Assembly (NCBI GenBank): GCA_049644265.1
Contig: JBARRO010000262.1
Location: forward strand, 1 to 11,661
Direction of reading: 5' to 3'
DNA from: JBARRO01 sp049644265
GTDB taxonomy: Bacteria; Bacteroidota; Ignavibacteria; UBA10030
DNA length: 11,661 bases
The notes under the pieces: generated by a model
Seen by the model: only the letters and a program-made list of their open reading frames with translations
Told to the model about the DNA's origin: nothing
Databases searched by the model: none
Position numbers and translations under genes: made by a program
Shown: piece by piece, positions 1-6,213 of the stretch
Layout of the letters: each line of letters begins with the position of its first letter
Position numbering within the stretch: the first letter of the stretch is position 1

Positions 1-222
1 GAAATAACCTTGTGTTGACCGCAGCCATCTGTGGAGGAAGCGAGCACTAGTGCCCGTTCTCGAAGAGACTGCCGAAGATATCACAAGATTACTTAGGAGA
101 AACGGCACTAGGCCTATGGAACCGCTCGCGAAACGGATACGGAATCTGTTCTAACCTAAACTCTTTTCTGTGTGTTCCGTGGGAAAATAATCCTTGGAGC
201 GGAGGATGAGTGGCGGGAACAG
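1..222. other. Left-edge segment without a confident gene
   Basis: This stretch lies beyond the 3' end of clpX. On the plus strand one frame runs open from the window edge to a TAG at 48-50, reading NNLVLTAAICGGSEH, which could be the tail of an upstream gene. A GTG at 50-52 overlaps that stop (TAGTG), lies 12 bases after a GGAGG at 33-37, and opens a 34-codon frame ending at TAA 152-154. I recognise neither peptide. They could be the end of one gene plus a tiny coupled ORF, one frameshifted gene, or chance. The minus strand is closed in all frames in the middle of the segment. No convincing clpX terminator hairpin is visible. Confidence 0.3.
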
Positions 223-1482
223 TTACGCCGACTTACGTTCTTCGTAGAGGTAGATTGGTTCTTTCGATTTCAGAATCGTGTCGCGATTGACGATGCACTT
301 CGAGACGTTGTGCCTCGACGGAATTTGGTACATCACATCGAGCATGACGTTCTCAATGATTGAACGCAGCGCCCTCGCCCCGGTCCCCCGCTCCATCGCA
401 CGTTCCACCACTGCACGAAGCGCCGGCTCCTCAAACTCCAGCTCCACACCTTCCATCGCAAGAAGCTTTTGATACTGCTTCACAATGGCATTTCGCGGCT
501 GCGTGAGAATATTGAACAGCGCTGTCTCGTCGAGCGGCTCCAGGGTGGCAGCAACGGGGAGGCGGCCGACGAACTCCGGGATCAATCCGTATTTCAGCAG
601 GTCATCCGGTTCGACAAGCTGAAGAAGTTTTTCCCGCGCCTTGCTTTTCTTCCCCCGCACTTCCGCTCCGAATCCCACGGGATTTGAGCTGACACGCCGC
701 TCAATAACCTTCTCCAAACCTTCAAACGCGCCGCCGCAAATAAAAAGAATATTCTTGGTGTTGATGTTGATGAGACTTTGCTCGGGATGCTTGCGGCCAC
801 CCTTGGGCGGAACTCCGGCGATCGTCCCCTCGAGAATCTTCAGCAATGCCTGCTGAACCCCTTCCCCCGATACATCCCTGGTAATCGATGCGCTGTCGCT
901 CTTCCTGCTGATCTTGTCGATTTCGTCGATGTAGACAATCCCCCGTTCAGCTTTCTCGACGTTGTAATCGGCATTCTGTAACAAGTATACTAGAATTGTC
1001 TCGACGTCATCGCCGACATAACCCGCTTCGGTCAGTGTTGTCGCATCGGCAATGGCGAAGGGGACATCGAGGATCCGGGCAAGCGTCTGTGCAAGCAGGG
1101 TCTTTCCCGTCCCGGTCGGACCGATGAGGAGAATATTGCTTTTTTCGATTTCAACTTCGTCGAGGTTCTGGAGTGATTCGTTCGAATCGACGCGCTTGTA
1201 ATGATTGTAGACCGCCACCGCAAGCGTGCGCTTCGCAAGCTCCTGCCCAATGACAAACTCGTCGAGCGCTTTCTTGATGTCAACCGGCGTGAGTGTGCGC
1301 TTGAATCCCCCTTTGCGGGCATTGATCGCGGCGATGTTGTTCTTAATGATGTCAACGGAGCTCGAAACGCACAGGTCGCAGATATACACATCGGGGCCCG
1401 CGATGATGCTGTTGACTTCTTCGGGCGATCGCCCGCAGAACGAACACGCGATCTTCTCGCCTTGTTTTGTTTTCTGGCTCAT
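223..1482 (-). CDS. clpX: ATP-dependent Clp protease ATP-binding subunit ClpX
   Basis: This is the AAA+ unfoldase of the cytosolic ClpXP protease. It recognises tagged or adaptor-delivered proteins, unfolds them with ATP and threads them into ClpP. The 419-residue length is normal for the family. An N-terminal zinc-binding domain has Cys13, Cys16, Cys35 and Cys38. The AAA+ core shows Walker A GPTGTGKT (121-128), pore loop GYVG (154-157), Walker B IVYIDEID (182-189), the RKH loop (230-232), a GRLP arginine-finger segment (Arg307) and sensor-2 GAR (368-370). The ClpP-docking loop, usually IGF, reads VGF at 269-271. The ATG start directly precedes the zinc-finger domain and leaves 25 bases after the clpP stop, so clpX is the last gene of a tig-clpP-clpX operon. 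Identification is essentially certain. Confidence 0.98.
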   Translation of the reverse strand: MSQKTKQGEKIACSFCGRSPEEVNSIIAGPDVYICDLCVSSSVDIIKNNIAAINARKGGFKRTLTPVDIKKALDEFVIGQELAKRTLAVAVYNHYKRVDSNESLQNLDEVEIEKSNILLIGPTGTGKTLLAQTLARILDVPFAIADATTLTEAGYVGDDVETILVYLLQNADYNVEKAERGIVYIDEIDKISRKSDSASITRDVSGEGVQQALLKILEGTIAGVPPKGGRKHPEQSLININTKNILFICGGAFEGLEKVIERRVSSNPVGFGAEVRGKKSKAREKLLQLVEPDDLLKYGLIPEFVGRLPVAATLEPLDETALFNILTQPRNAIVKQYQKLLAMEGVELEFEEPALRAVVERAMERGTGARALRSIIENVMLDVMYQIPSRHNVSKCIVNRDTILKSKEPIYLYEERKSA

Positions 1483-1507
1483 GCCTGCTCAGGTGAGTAA
1501 GAAAATG

Positions 1508-2131
1508 TTACTTTTTGGTCTCTGCCTGTCGTTTGAACAGGATGTTGTCAATCAATCCGTAATCCTTCGCCTCCGATGCCGCAAGATAGTAATCGCGATC
1601 TGTATCTTTCGCAACCTGTTCGAGGGTCCGTCCGGAATGATTCGAGATAATCTCGTTAATCTTCTTCTTCGTCTTCAGAATTTCTTCGGCCTGAATGCTG
1701 ATATCCGACGCCGTACCCTGAACGCCGCCCCACGGCTGGTGGATCATGATGCGCGCGTTCGGCAACGCCGTCCGCTTTCCTTTCGCTCCACCCGTCAGGA
1801 GCACAGCGGCCATGCTTGCTGCCATCCCGATGCAGATTGTTGAAACATCTGGTCGAATATACTGCATGGTATCATAAATGGCAAGGCCGGCCGAGACGCT
1901 TCCGCCAGGACTGTTGATGTAGAGGTTGATGTCCTTGTCGGGGTCTTCCGACTCGAGGAAGAGCAGCTGGGCGATCACCAGACTTGCGATGCTGTCATCG
2001 ATCGGCGTGCCAAGAAACACGATGCGATCCTTGAGAAGGCGGGAAAAAATGTCGAACGCTCGCTCGCCCCGGCCGGTTTGTTCGACGACAATGGGAACGA
2101 GCTGGTTGTAGATTTCACGGGGGTTGGACAT
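1508..2131 (-). CDS. clpP: ATP-dependent Clp protease proteolytic subunit ClpP
   Basis: This is the serine peptidase subunit that forms the tetradecameric barrel of ClpXP. The 207 residues are typical. The catalytic triad is visible: Ser106 in GMAASMA, His131 in MIHQPWGG and Asp180 in TDRDYYL. The oxyanion-region motif NSPGGSV is at 73-79. The frame stays open upstream to 2206, but the ATG at 2129-2131 gives the family start (MSNPREIYNQLVPIVVEQT) and follows an AAGGA-like ribosome site within 15 bases. The upstream extension would overlap the end of tig and has no family counterpart. The start lies 16 bases after the tig stop, and the gene ends 25 bases before clpX, so coexpression is likely. 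No propeptide like that of enterobacterial ClpP is evident. Confidence 0.98.
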   Translation of the reverse strand: MSNPREIYNQLVPIVVEQTGRGERAFDIFSRLLKDRIVFLGTPIDDSIASLVIAQLLFLESEDPDKDINLYINSPGGSVSAGLAIYDTMQYIRPDVSTICIGMAASMAAVLLTGGAKGKRTALPNARIMIHQPWGGVQGTASDISIQAEEILKTKKKINEIISNHSGRTLEQVAKDTDRDYYLAASEAKDYGLIDNILFKRQAETKK

Positions 2132-2147
2132 GGAACTCGTTATCCTT

Positions 2148-3428
2148 TCATGCGTTAAGAACGGGCTGCTTCTCAGCAACTTCAGTAATTTTTGCCGAAT
2201 CCACAAGCAACTTTAGAAGCTTGTCGCCGACCAGGCGGTCGCGTATCTGATCCGACGTTTTGTAGTAATTTATAAGACGTTCTTTGTCAATTTTTATTTT
2301 AGCCGATTCTTCCTCGGCAAGCTTTACAAGGTCATCGTCGCTCACCTGGATGTTTTCGGCCCTGATGATCTCTTCCCGTAGCAGCGCCCACTTGGACTGA
2401 AATACCGCATAGGCCCTGTTTTCCTGGAAGAATTTTTCACGGTCGAAATTCGCCGGGAGTTGTTTGTTCGGGTACTCATTCTTCATTTCTTCCAGCAGTC
2501 CTTCGAGCACACTCCGCACAAGCGATTCGGGAACCTGGAAATCGTGACGCCGGATGATTTCGCCCGTGATGGCGTTCAAGACCTGGCGATCCGACCTGGA
2601 TTTCCAGTATGCGTGCAGGTCATCCAGAAGGTCCTTGCGAAACGCTTCAACGGTAGTCACTTTATCCTTCGTGATTTTTGCAACAAAGGCATCATCCAAC
2701 TCCGGCAGGATGACCCGCTCGATTTTCTTTGCCTTGACGATGGTATTAACTGAGTGGGAGTGGTCGCCGTGCTGGTGTTCGAACTTGACGCGGTATTCTC
2801 CTCCGACTTCAGCCGCCTTCAGCGCATCCTTGAAGGGCTGTTCAAGCTGCTCGTCGGAAAGGTAGAACCGTACATTGTCGTTCCGTTTTCCGATGATTGG
2901 TACGTTCGCGTCGTCAACATCCTGGAGGTCTGCCGTAACGATGAACTCTGAATCCATCACTTTCGTTGCCGGCTCTGTCGCTGCGTTCATGCGTCGCAGC
3001 CGAAGTATCTCTGCCTCCAATTCCTGTTCGTCCACCGTGTGCATTACCTTTTCCACCGGAACGTTCTTGTAGTCCTTGAGTTGTATCTTCGGGCGAATGT
3101 CGTATTGGATTTTGAACCGCACCCCTTCCCCTTTTTTATAGTCCAAGTCGATAAGGGCGGGGTCGCCGATCGGCTTCAATTCCTTCTCTTTCACTGCCTG
3201 TCTGTAAAATTCGGTCGCGATTTCCTGAAGCGAATCCTGTTCAATCAGATCGCCGTACAACTTCTTCACGAGGTCCAGCGGAGCCTTGCCTTTGCGAAAG
3301 CCTTTGATGTCAACTTTCGGCTGGTAGGCTTTGTACGCCTTCTCAAAGTGGGGTCGCAGGTCGTCGGCCGTTGCCTGAATTTCCAATTCCCGCGATACTT
3401 CCGATAGAGTATGAACCGTTATTTCCAC
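2148..3428 (-). CDS. tig: Trigger factor (ribosome-associated chaperone and prolyl isomerase)
   Basis: Trigger factor docks at the ribosomal exit tunnel and shields nascent chains. The N-terminal domain carries the ribosome-binding signature GFRKGKAP at residues 43-50. A divergent FKBP-like domain follows at roughly 147-237, then a helical C-terminal chaperone domain to residue 426. The frame is open from an ATG at 3467, but I place the start at GTG 3426-3428. It yields the family N-terminus (MEITVHTLSEVSRELEI) and has an AAGGAAG ribosome site six bases upstream. The FKBP-like region holds a His-rich stretch, EHQHGDHSHS, near 217-226, which is not a usual hallmark of the domain. The gene is first in the tig-clpP-clpX cluster and lies just downstream of tRNA-Leu on the same strand. 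Confidence 0.96.
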   Translation of the reverse strand: MEITVHTLSEVSRELEIQATADDLRPHFEKAYKAYQPKVDIKGFRKGKAPLDLVKKLYGDLIEQDSLQEIATEFYRQAVKEKELKPIGDPALIDLDYKKGEGVRFKIQYDIRPKIQLKDYKNVPVEKVMHTVDEQELEAEILRLRRMNAATEPATKVMDSEFIVTADLQDVDDANVPIIGKRNDNVRFYLSDEQLEQPFKDALKAAEVGGEYRVKFEHQHGDHSHSVNTIVKAKKIERVILPELDDAFVAKITKDKVTTVEAFRKDLLDDLHAYWKSRSDRQVLNAITGEIIRRHDFQVPESLVRSVLEGLLEEMKNEYPNKQLPANFDREKFFQENRAYAVFQSKWALLREEIIRAENIQVSDDDLVKLAEEESAKIKIDKERLINYYKTSDQIRDRLVGDKLLKLLVDSAKITEVAEKQPVLNA

Positions 3429-3434
3429 AATACG

Positions 3435-3441
3435 CTTCCTT
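3435..3441 (-). promoter_or_regulatory. Ribosome binding site fixing the tig GTG start
   Basis: On the minus strand AAGGAAG is followed by a six-base spacer (CGTATT) and then GTG. This spacing favours the GTG start over the in-frame ATG 39 bases upstream, which would also add 13 residues absent from the family. Confidence 0.75.
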
Positions 3442-3479
3442 GAGTCTTGAATGATGTCCCGAACCAAACGACTTACCTT

Positions 3480-3497
3480 GTGGGCATGGAGGGACTC
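3480..3497 (-). repeat. Duplicated 3' end of tRNA-Leu
   Basis: Eighteen bases (minus strand GAGTCCCTCCATGCCCAC) are an exact copy of the T-arm/acceptor 3' end of the neighbouring tRNA-Leu at 3547-3564, 67 bases away. The match stops at both ends of the 18 bases. It is too short to be a tRNA and looks like one side of a target duplication or an att-like remnant. The hairpin sequence at 3501-3524 lies between the two copies. Confidence 0.85.
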
Positions 3498-3500
3498 TGC

Positions 3501-3524
3501 GCCGGAGGCGCATCAGCCTCCGGC
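3501..3524. repeat. Perfect 9-bp GC-rich inverted repeat (hairpin)
   Basis: GCCGGAGGC (3501-3509) and GCCTCCGGC (3516-3524) are exact reverse complements around the six-base loop GCATCA. It lies between the intact tRNA-Leu 3' end and its duplicated 18-base fragment. It could be a small REP-like palindromic element or a processing hairpin in the tRNA-tig transcript. No run of T follows on either strand, so it is not a standard intrinsic terminator. Confidence 0.8.
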
Positions 3525-3547
3525 TGAGAACCCTACCTCGTACTCCG

Positions 3548-3629
3548 TGGGCATGGAGGGACTCGAACCCCCACGGATTGCTCCATTGGATCCTAAGTCC
3601 AACGCGTCTGCCAATTCCGCCACATGCCC
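3548..3629 (-). tRNA. tRNA-Leu (anticodon UAG)
   Basis: The minus strand folds as a class II tRNA. The seven-base acceptor strands GGGCATG and CATGCCC pair fully, followed by discriminator A. The D-arm region is GCGGAATTGGCAGACGC, and the anticodon stem TTGGA/TCCAA encloses loop CTTAGGA with anticodon TAG. The variable arm has a GGA-GCAA-TCC hairpin, and the T-arm is GGGGG-TTCGAGT-CCCTC. The overall sequence is a standard bacterial leucine tRNA that reads CUN codons. CCA is not encoded; the next bases are CGG. The gene is 82 bases long and apparently complete. It lies in the same orientation as tig and is flanked by partial copies of its own two ends. Confidence 0.97.
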
Positions 3630-3826
3630 GATTGCCTCAGCTCTTAAAGCCTTCAAACGGCGGGCCGGTCTGCCTGCCCGACGAAATCCGTCTTTCAGGA
3701 TGAAGTCGGGCCAATTCCGCCACATGCCCGATTGCCTCAGCTCTTAAAGCCTTCAAACGGCGGGAGGTCTGCCTGCCCGACGAAATCCGTTTTTCAGGAT
3801 GAATCGGGCCAATTCGCCACGTGCCC
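3611..3826 (-). repeat. About 100-bp tandem repeat containing the tRNA-Leu 5' end (2.2 copies)
   Basis: Unit 1 is 3611-3710 (100 bases), unit 2 is 3711-3808 (98 bases) and a partial third unit is 3809-3826. Each begins, in plus orientation, with the tRNA-Leu 5' region (CCAATTCCGCCACATGCCC), which in unit 1 belongs to the real tRNA. A roughly 80-base insert follows. The first 54 bases of units 1 and 2 are identical. After that they differ by two single-base indels and two substitutions. The outermost tRNA fragment (3809-3826) has diverged from the others. Within the insert, CCCGAC and GTCGGG, and inside them ATCC and GGAT, form a nested inverted repeat, so it probably folds as RNA. The short frames across it do not look like proteins. 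Confidence 0.9.
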
Positions 3827-3930
3827 GACAATCTCTGAGTTCCAGCATTCGTCCGGGGTGCGTGTTCCCGAAGTAAAAAAAACCCAATCAAGCCACCATT
3901 CGCAACGAATGATCTCGATCGGGCCTGCGT

Positions 3931-3959
3931 AATATAGCAATGCATTGACAAAAATGCAA
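3931..3959 (-). promoter_or_regulatory. Candidate promoter for the tRNA-Leu / tig-clpP-clpX cluster
   Basis: On the minus strand TTGCAT (3954-3959) is separated by exactly 17 bases from TATATT (3931-3936). Transcription would begin near 3924, run through the repeat region into tRNA-Leu and perhaps on into tig. The same -10 hexamer occurs upstream of the TPR gene. The -35 match is modest. Confidence 0.45.
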
Positions 3960-3992
3960 AGAAGGGATCTTCCGTAGAAGAATCCCTTCTTT
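3958..3992 (-). terminator. Hairpin terminator after the TPR gene
   Basis: AAAGAAGGGAT (3958-3968) pairs with ATCCCTTCTTT (3982-3992). The inner CTTC and GAAG continue the stem around a CGTA tetraloop with one bulged A, giving a 15-bp stem. On the minus strand it is followed by GCATTTTTG, a short T-rich tail. It lies 31 bases past the stop of the TPR gene and just before the candidate tRNA promoter, where a terminator is expected. Confidence 0.75.
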
Positions 3993-4023
3993 GAGTATAA
4001 GCAATCTTCAGAACGATGCAAGA

Positions 4024-5931
4024 TCAGTGCGCGTTGCGCTGCAGTTCCATCAACTTGCTCATTAAGTCCACTGCTTCCGATCTGTTCGGATCGAGCTCGA
4101 TCGCCTTGTTGAAGTACTCACGGGCTTTCTGAAAATTCTTGACCGTCATGTGCGCCTGGCCGAGGCTGATGTTCGTCTTGTAACTCTTGGGATTCAACGC
4201 GAGCGCGCGTTCAAACGATTGGATTGCCCTCGCAGGATCACTGGCGCCCATGTACGCATTTCCCAGGTTGGTGTTCACTTCCCAATAGTCGTTTCCGTGT
4301 TCAAAGGCCAGGGTGAGCACATCAATCATGGGAGCGTAGTTTCCTTTTTTAAAGAAGAGGTTGTAGGAATCACGATAGGCACTCAGATAGAGCGTATCCA
4401 ACTGGTAGGCTTTGGAAAACGAGTTGTTTGCACGGATTTCATCCCCCGACCTTGCGTAAAATTTTCCCAGAGCGTAGTACCCATAGGCAAAGTTCGGGGC
4501 AATAACCCGCACCTGTTGGTATTTGTCCTGCGCGCCTTGCGTGTCCTTCTTTCCCTCCAACTGTTCAGCCTCCTGAATCATTTTCATGACGTCGAGTGGA
4601 ACCCGTTGCTCCCGAATCGCTATCATGATCCGCATCTGGTCGAACCGGGCGTTCAGGTCGGGGTCGTAGCAGGTTCGGAAGACTTTGAAGATTTCGTCCT
4701 TGGCGACCGCGAAGCTTCCATAGAAATAGTCGTTGACAGCTTTCAGCATCGAGTAGAAGGGCAGGTCGAAGTAGGAAGTGTCCTTCCTCAAATTGGGCAA
4801 AAAGTCAACAGGGAAGACGGGCAGCCGGTTCATAAAGCGATCGTTGCAGATTCTCAGGAACGTCTCATACGATTCCGTGATATTGTATTTTGCCAGAAGT
4901 GCCTGCAGGTTTTCGGGAAGCGTCAGAGTGAGTGTTGTTGCTGCGGTGTCCGCGAAATTAGCCGTTGAAAAGGCATAAGCGAGAGCCTGGACGATGTATT
5001 GGTATTTGTAACCTTCTCTCCCGGACGCCGACCCCTCAATAATCCACTTCGTATTCCTTTCCTCCAATGCACGGGACAGCGAATCGACCATGGAGTTGGC
5101 CTGATTCAAACCGGTTCGTGCCCGGTCGATAATCGGGGCGATGGTCGCATCGAGGGATCCGATTCCCCATGCAGCACGGGGAAGCGAGTCGACAAAAAAC
5201 TGGAACGTCGGCCGGAACTTTTCGAGCTCTGCTATTTTTTCCTTGAGATCGAGTTGTGACGCAGAGGCTGCCTGGAACCCTGCGGAGGTTTCGTTCAAAT
5301 AGCTGTCAAAGGCTTTTGTTCTCTTTTCCTTGGCCTCCGCGTATTGGGGGAATATTTGTAACGCAGGGGAGTCGACAATCTTTTCGTAGAACGAAATGGC
5401 AGACCGGTATTTCCGTGCGGACAACTCGCTGTCTGCTTGCTTTGTCAGGTCGTTAAGGACTGAGTACCCAGGCCAGAGTTCCTGGGGTACCTTGAATTCC
5501 ACCTGACTTGTCGCATCCCCCACCTGTGCCTGAAAGAGAAACAGTTGATGAAGTCTCACAAGTTTGGGAAACCCAAGGAGGATGGTGGTCTTGGGATCTG
5601 CGACAATCTCCCCCTTCCATGCGATCGGGAATTTCTGCTCATTCTGATACACTGTCAGCCGTGGCAGGTCATCCTTGACAAAATCTGCATCCAGCTTCCA
5701 ATCTCCTGCAGGGCTGACGAGGAAATAGTAGTACAACCCGGAACTCACGTTCTCGCTGCTGACCGGCTGGCGTGCTTGATTCGACAATTCAATATTGATG
5801 ATTCGAGGTCCCCCCATGCCGAGAAAACCCGATTTCTCCTTGACCTTGATTTGCACAGACGGCGCCTGTGCAAAGGCGGAAATCGAGTACATCACGAGGC
5901 ATAGTACAAGAACTGCGATTCGGTTTTTCAT
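4024..5931 (-). CDS. Exported TPR-repeat protein of unknown function
   Basis: The product has 635 residues. The start is ATG 5929-5931, which follows GAGGAAA with a three-base spacer and gives a signal peptide (MKNRIAVLVLCLVMYSISAFAQA, cleavage near residues 20-23). The frame extends 40 codons further upstream but without a plausible start. Residues 25-150 look beta-rich, and 160-215 and 220-295 are predominantly helical. The C-terminal part (about 480-630) has clear tetratricopeptide repeats: FAYGYYALGKFYARSGD, EVNTNLGNAYMGASDPARAIQSFERALALNP and KTNISLGQAHMTVKNFQKAREYFNKAIELDP. TPRs normally mediate protein binding, so an envelope scaffold or partner-binding role is plausible. I recognise no enzymatic motif. 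The gene is monocistronic and divergent from the caspase-cyclase operon, with which it may be functionally linked. Confidence 0.9.
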   Translation of the reverse strand: MKNRIAVLVLCLVMYSISAFAQAPSVQIKVKEKSGFLGMGGPRIINIELSNQARQPVSSENVSSGLYYYFLVSPAGDWKLDADFVKDDLPRLTVYQNEQKFPIAWKGEIVADPKTTILLGFPKLVRLHQLFLFQAQVGDATSQVEFKVPQELWPGYSVLNDLTKQADSELSARKYRSAISFYEKIVDSPALQIFPQYAEAKEKRTKAFDSYLNETSAGFQAASASQLDLKEKIAELEKFRPTFQFFVDSLPRAAWGIGSLDATIAPIIDRARTGLNQANSMVDSLSRALEERNTKWIIEGSASGREGYKYQYIVQALAYAFSTANFADTAATTLTLTLPENLQALLAKYNITESYETFLRICNDRFMNRLPVFPVDFLPNLRKDTSYFDLPFYSMLKAVNDYFYGSFAVAKDEIFKVFRTCYDPDLNARFDQMRIMIAIREQRVPLDVMKMIQEAEQLEGKKDTQGAQDKYQQVRVIAPNFAYGYYALGKFYARSGDEIRANNSFSKAYQLDTLYLSAYRDSYNLFFKKGNYAPMIDVLTLAFEHGNDYWEVNTNLGNAYMGASDPARAIQSFERALALNPKSYKTNISLGQAHMTVKNFQKAREYFNKAIELDPNRSEAVDLMSKLMELQRNAH

Positions 5932-5980
5932 TGCTTTCCTCGGCCACTTAGGATTGATCGAACGTAGAGTTGACGGACAA

Positions 5981-6009
5981 AATATAGAAAAACAGCCCAA
6001 GAGAAGCAA
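5981..6009 (-). promoter_or_regulatory. Candidate promoter of the TPR gene
   Basis: On the minus strand TTGCTT (6004-6009), a 17-base spacer and TATATT (5981-5986) lie 50 bases upstream of the ATG at 5931. The -10 continues as TATATTTTG, which partly resembles the TAnnTTTG box of Bacteroidota promoters. Confidence 0.45.
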
Positions 6010-6014
6010 CCTCC

Positions 6015-6055
6015 GTGCTTGACATTCAGTCGAAAAAGAGCGAAACTTCAAGCAC
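6015..6055. promoter_or_regulatory. Widely spaced 8-bp inverted repeat
   Basis: GTGCTTGA (6015-6022) and TCAAGCAC (6048-6055) are exact reverse complements separated by 25 bases. They lie just upstream of the candidate -35 box of the TPR gene. This could be a pair of regulator half-sites. Chance is also possible for arms of this length. Confidence 0.3.
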
Positions 6056-6106
6056 TTATCGACTGTCCGACCGCCGCATCTCGAAATCGAACTGGTCTAT
6101 TTCCAT

Positions 6107-6127
6107 GTGTGATAGGGGATATCACAC
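6107..6127. promoter_or_regulatory. Perfect palindrome, candidate operator of the caspase-cyclase operon
   Basis: Arms GTGTGATA (6107-6114) and TATCACAC (6120-6127) are exact reverse complements around GGGGA. The half-sites contain TGTGA and TCACA, the core of the Crp/Fnr-family site, but are separated by nine bases and not the standard six. The palindrome lies 10 bases upstream of a TTGACA and about 90 bases before the caspase gene start, a location suited to a dimeric activator or repressor. Confidence 0.5.
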
Positions 6128-6137
6128 GGCACTGCTT

Positions 6138-6165
6138 TTGACACACAACACAAACTCGTTACGCT
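6138..6165 (+). promoter_or_regulatory. Candidate promoter of the caspase-DUF4384-cyclase operon
   Basis: A perfect TTGACA at 6138-6143 is followed after 16 bases by TACGCT (6160-6165), a poor -10 hexamer. A weak -10 beside an upstream palindrome would suit an activator-dependent promoter. The call rests mainly on the -35 box and position. Confidence 0.35.
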
Positions 6166-6198
6166 TCCAGTGGTAATTAATTGGATAGCGCCAACGAC

Positions 6199-6204
6199 AG
6201 GAGG
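6199..6204 (+). promoter_or_regulatory. Ribosome binding site fixing the caspase gene start
   Basis: A full AGGAGG is followed by nine bases and ATG 6214-6216. The in-frame TTG at 6181 lies upstream of this site and would precede the signal peptide with 11 extra residues, so the ATG is preferred. Confidence 0.85.
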
Positions 6205-6213
6205 TTTCATCCT

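Noticed and set aside
3480..3826. Integrated genomic island at the tRNA-Leu gene
   Set aside because: tRNA-end duplications resemble att sites, but the spacing is only 67-100 bases and there is no integrase or cargo gene. Small-element insertion or tandem duplication fits better.
3611..3826. CRISPR array
   Set aside because: Only about two units of 100 bases in near-perfect tandem, with no short repeat alternating with unique spacers and no cas gene.
3513..4021. Several 60-100 codon frames across the tRNA and repeat region on both strands
   Set aside because: They run through the tRNA-Leu gene, its repeated fragments and the terminator hairpin. They lack ribosome sites and have low-complexity repeat-derived sequences.
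4150..4968. 272-codon plus-strand frame opposite the TPR gene
   Set aside because: It is antisense to clear TPR repeats and has no domain-like sequence or suitable start site.
5932..6051. N-terminal 40-residue extension of the TPR protein
   Set aside because: The extension has no good ribosome site, would cover the candidate promoter, and would bury the signal peptide internally.
6107..6127. Intrinsic terminator
   Set aside because: The palindrome has 8-bp mixed arms without a following T run and sits in a divergent promoter region, so an operator is more likely.
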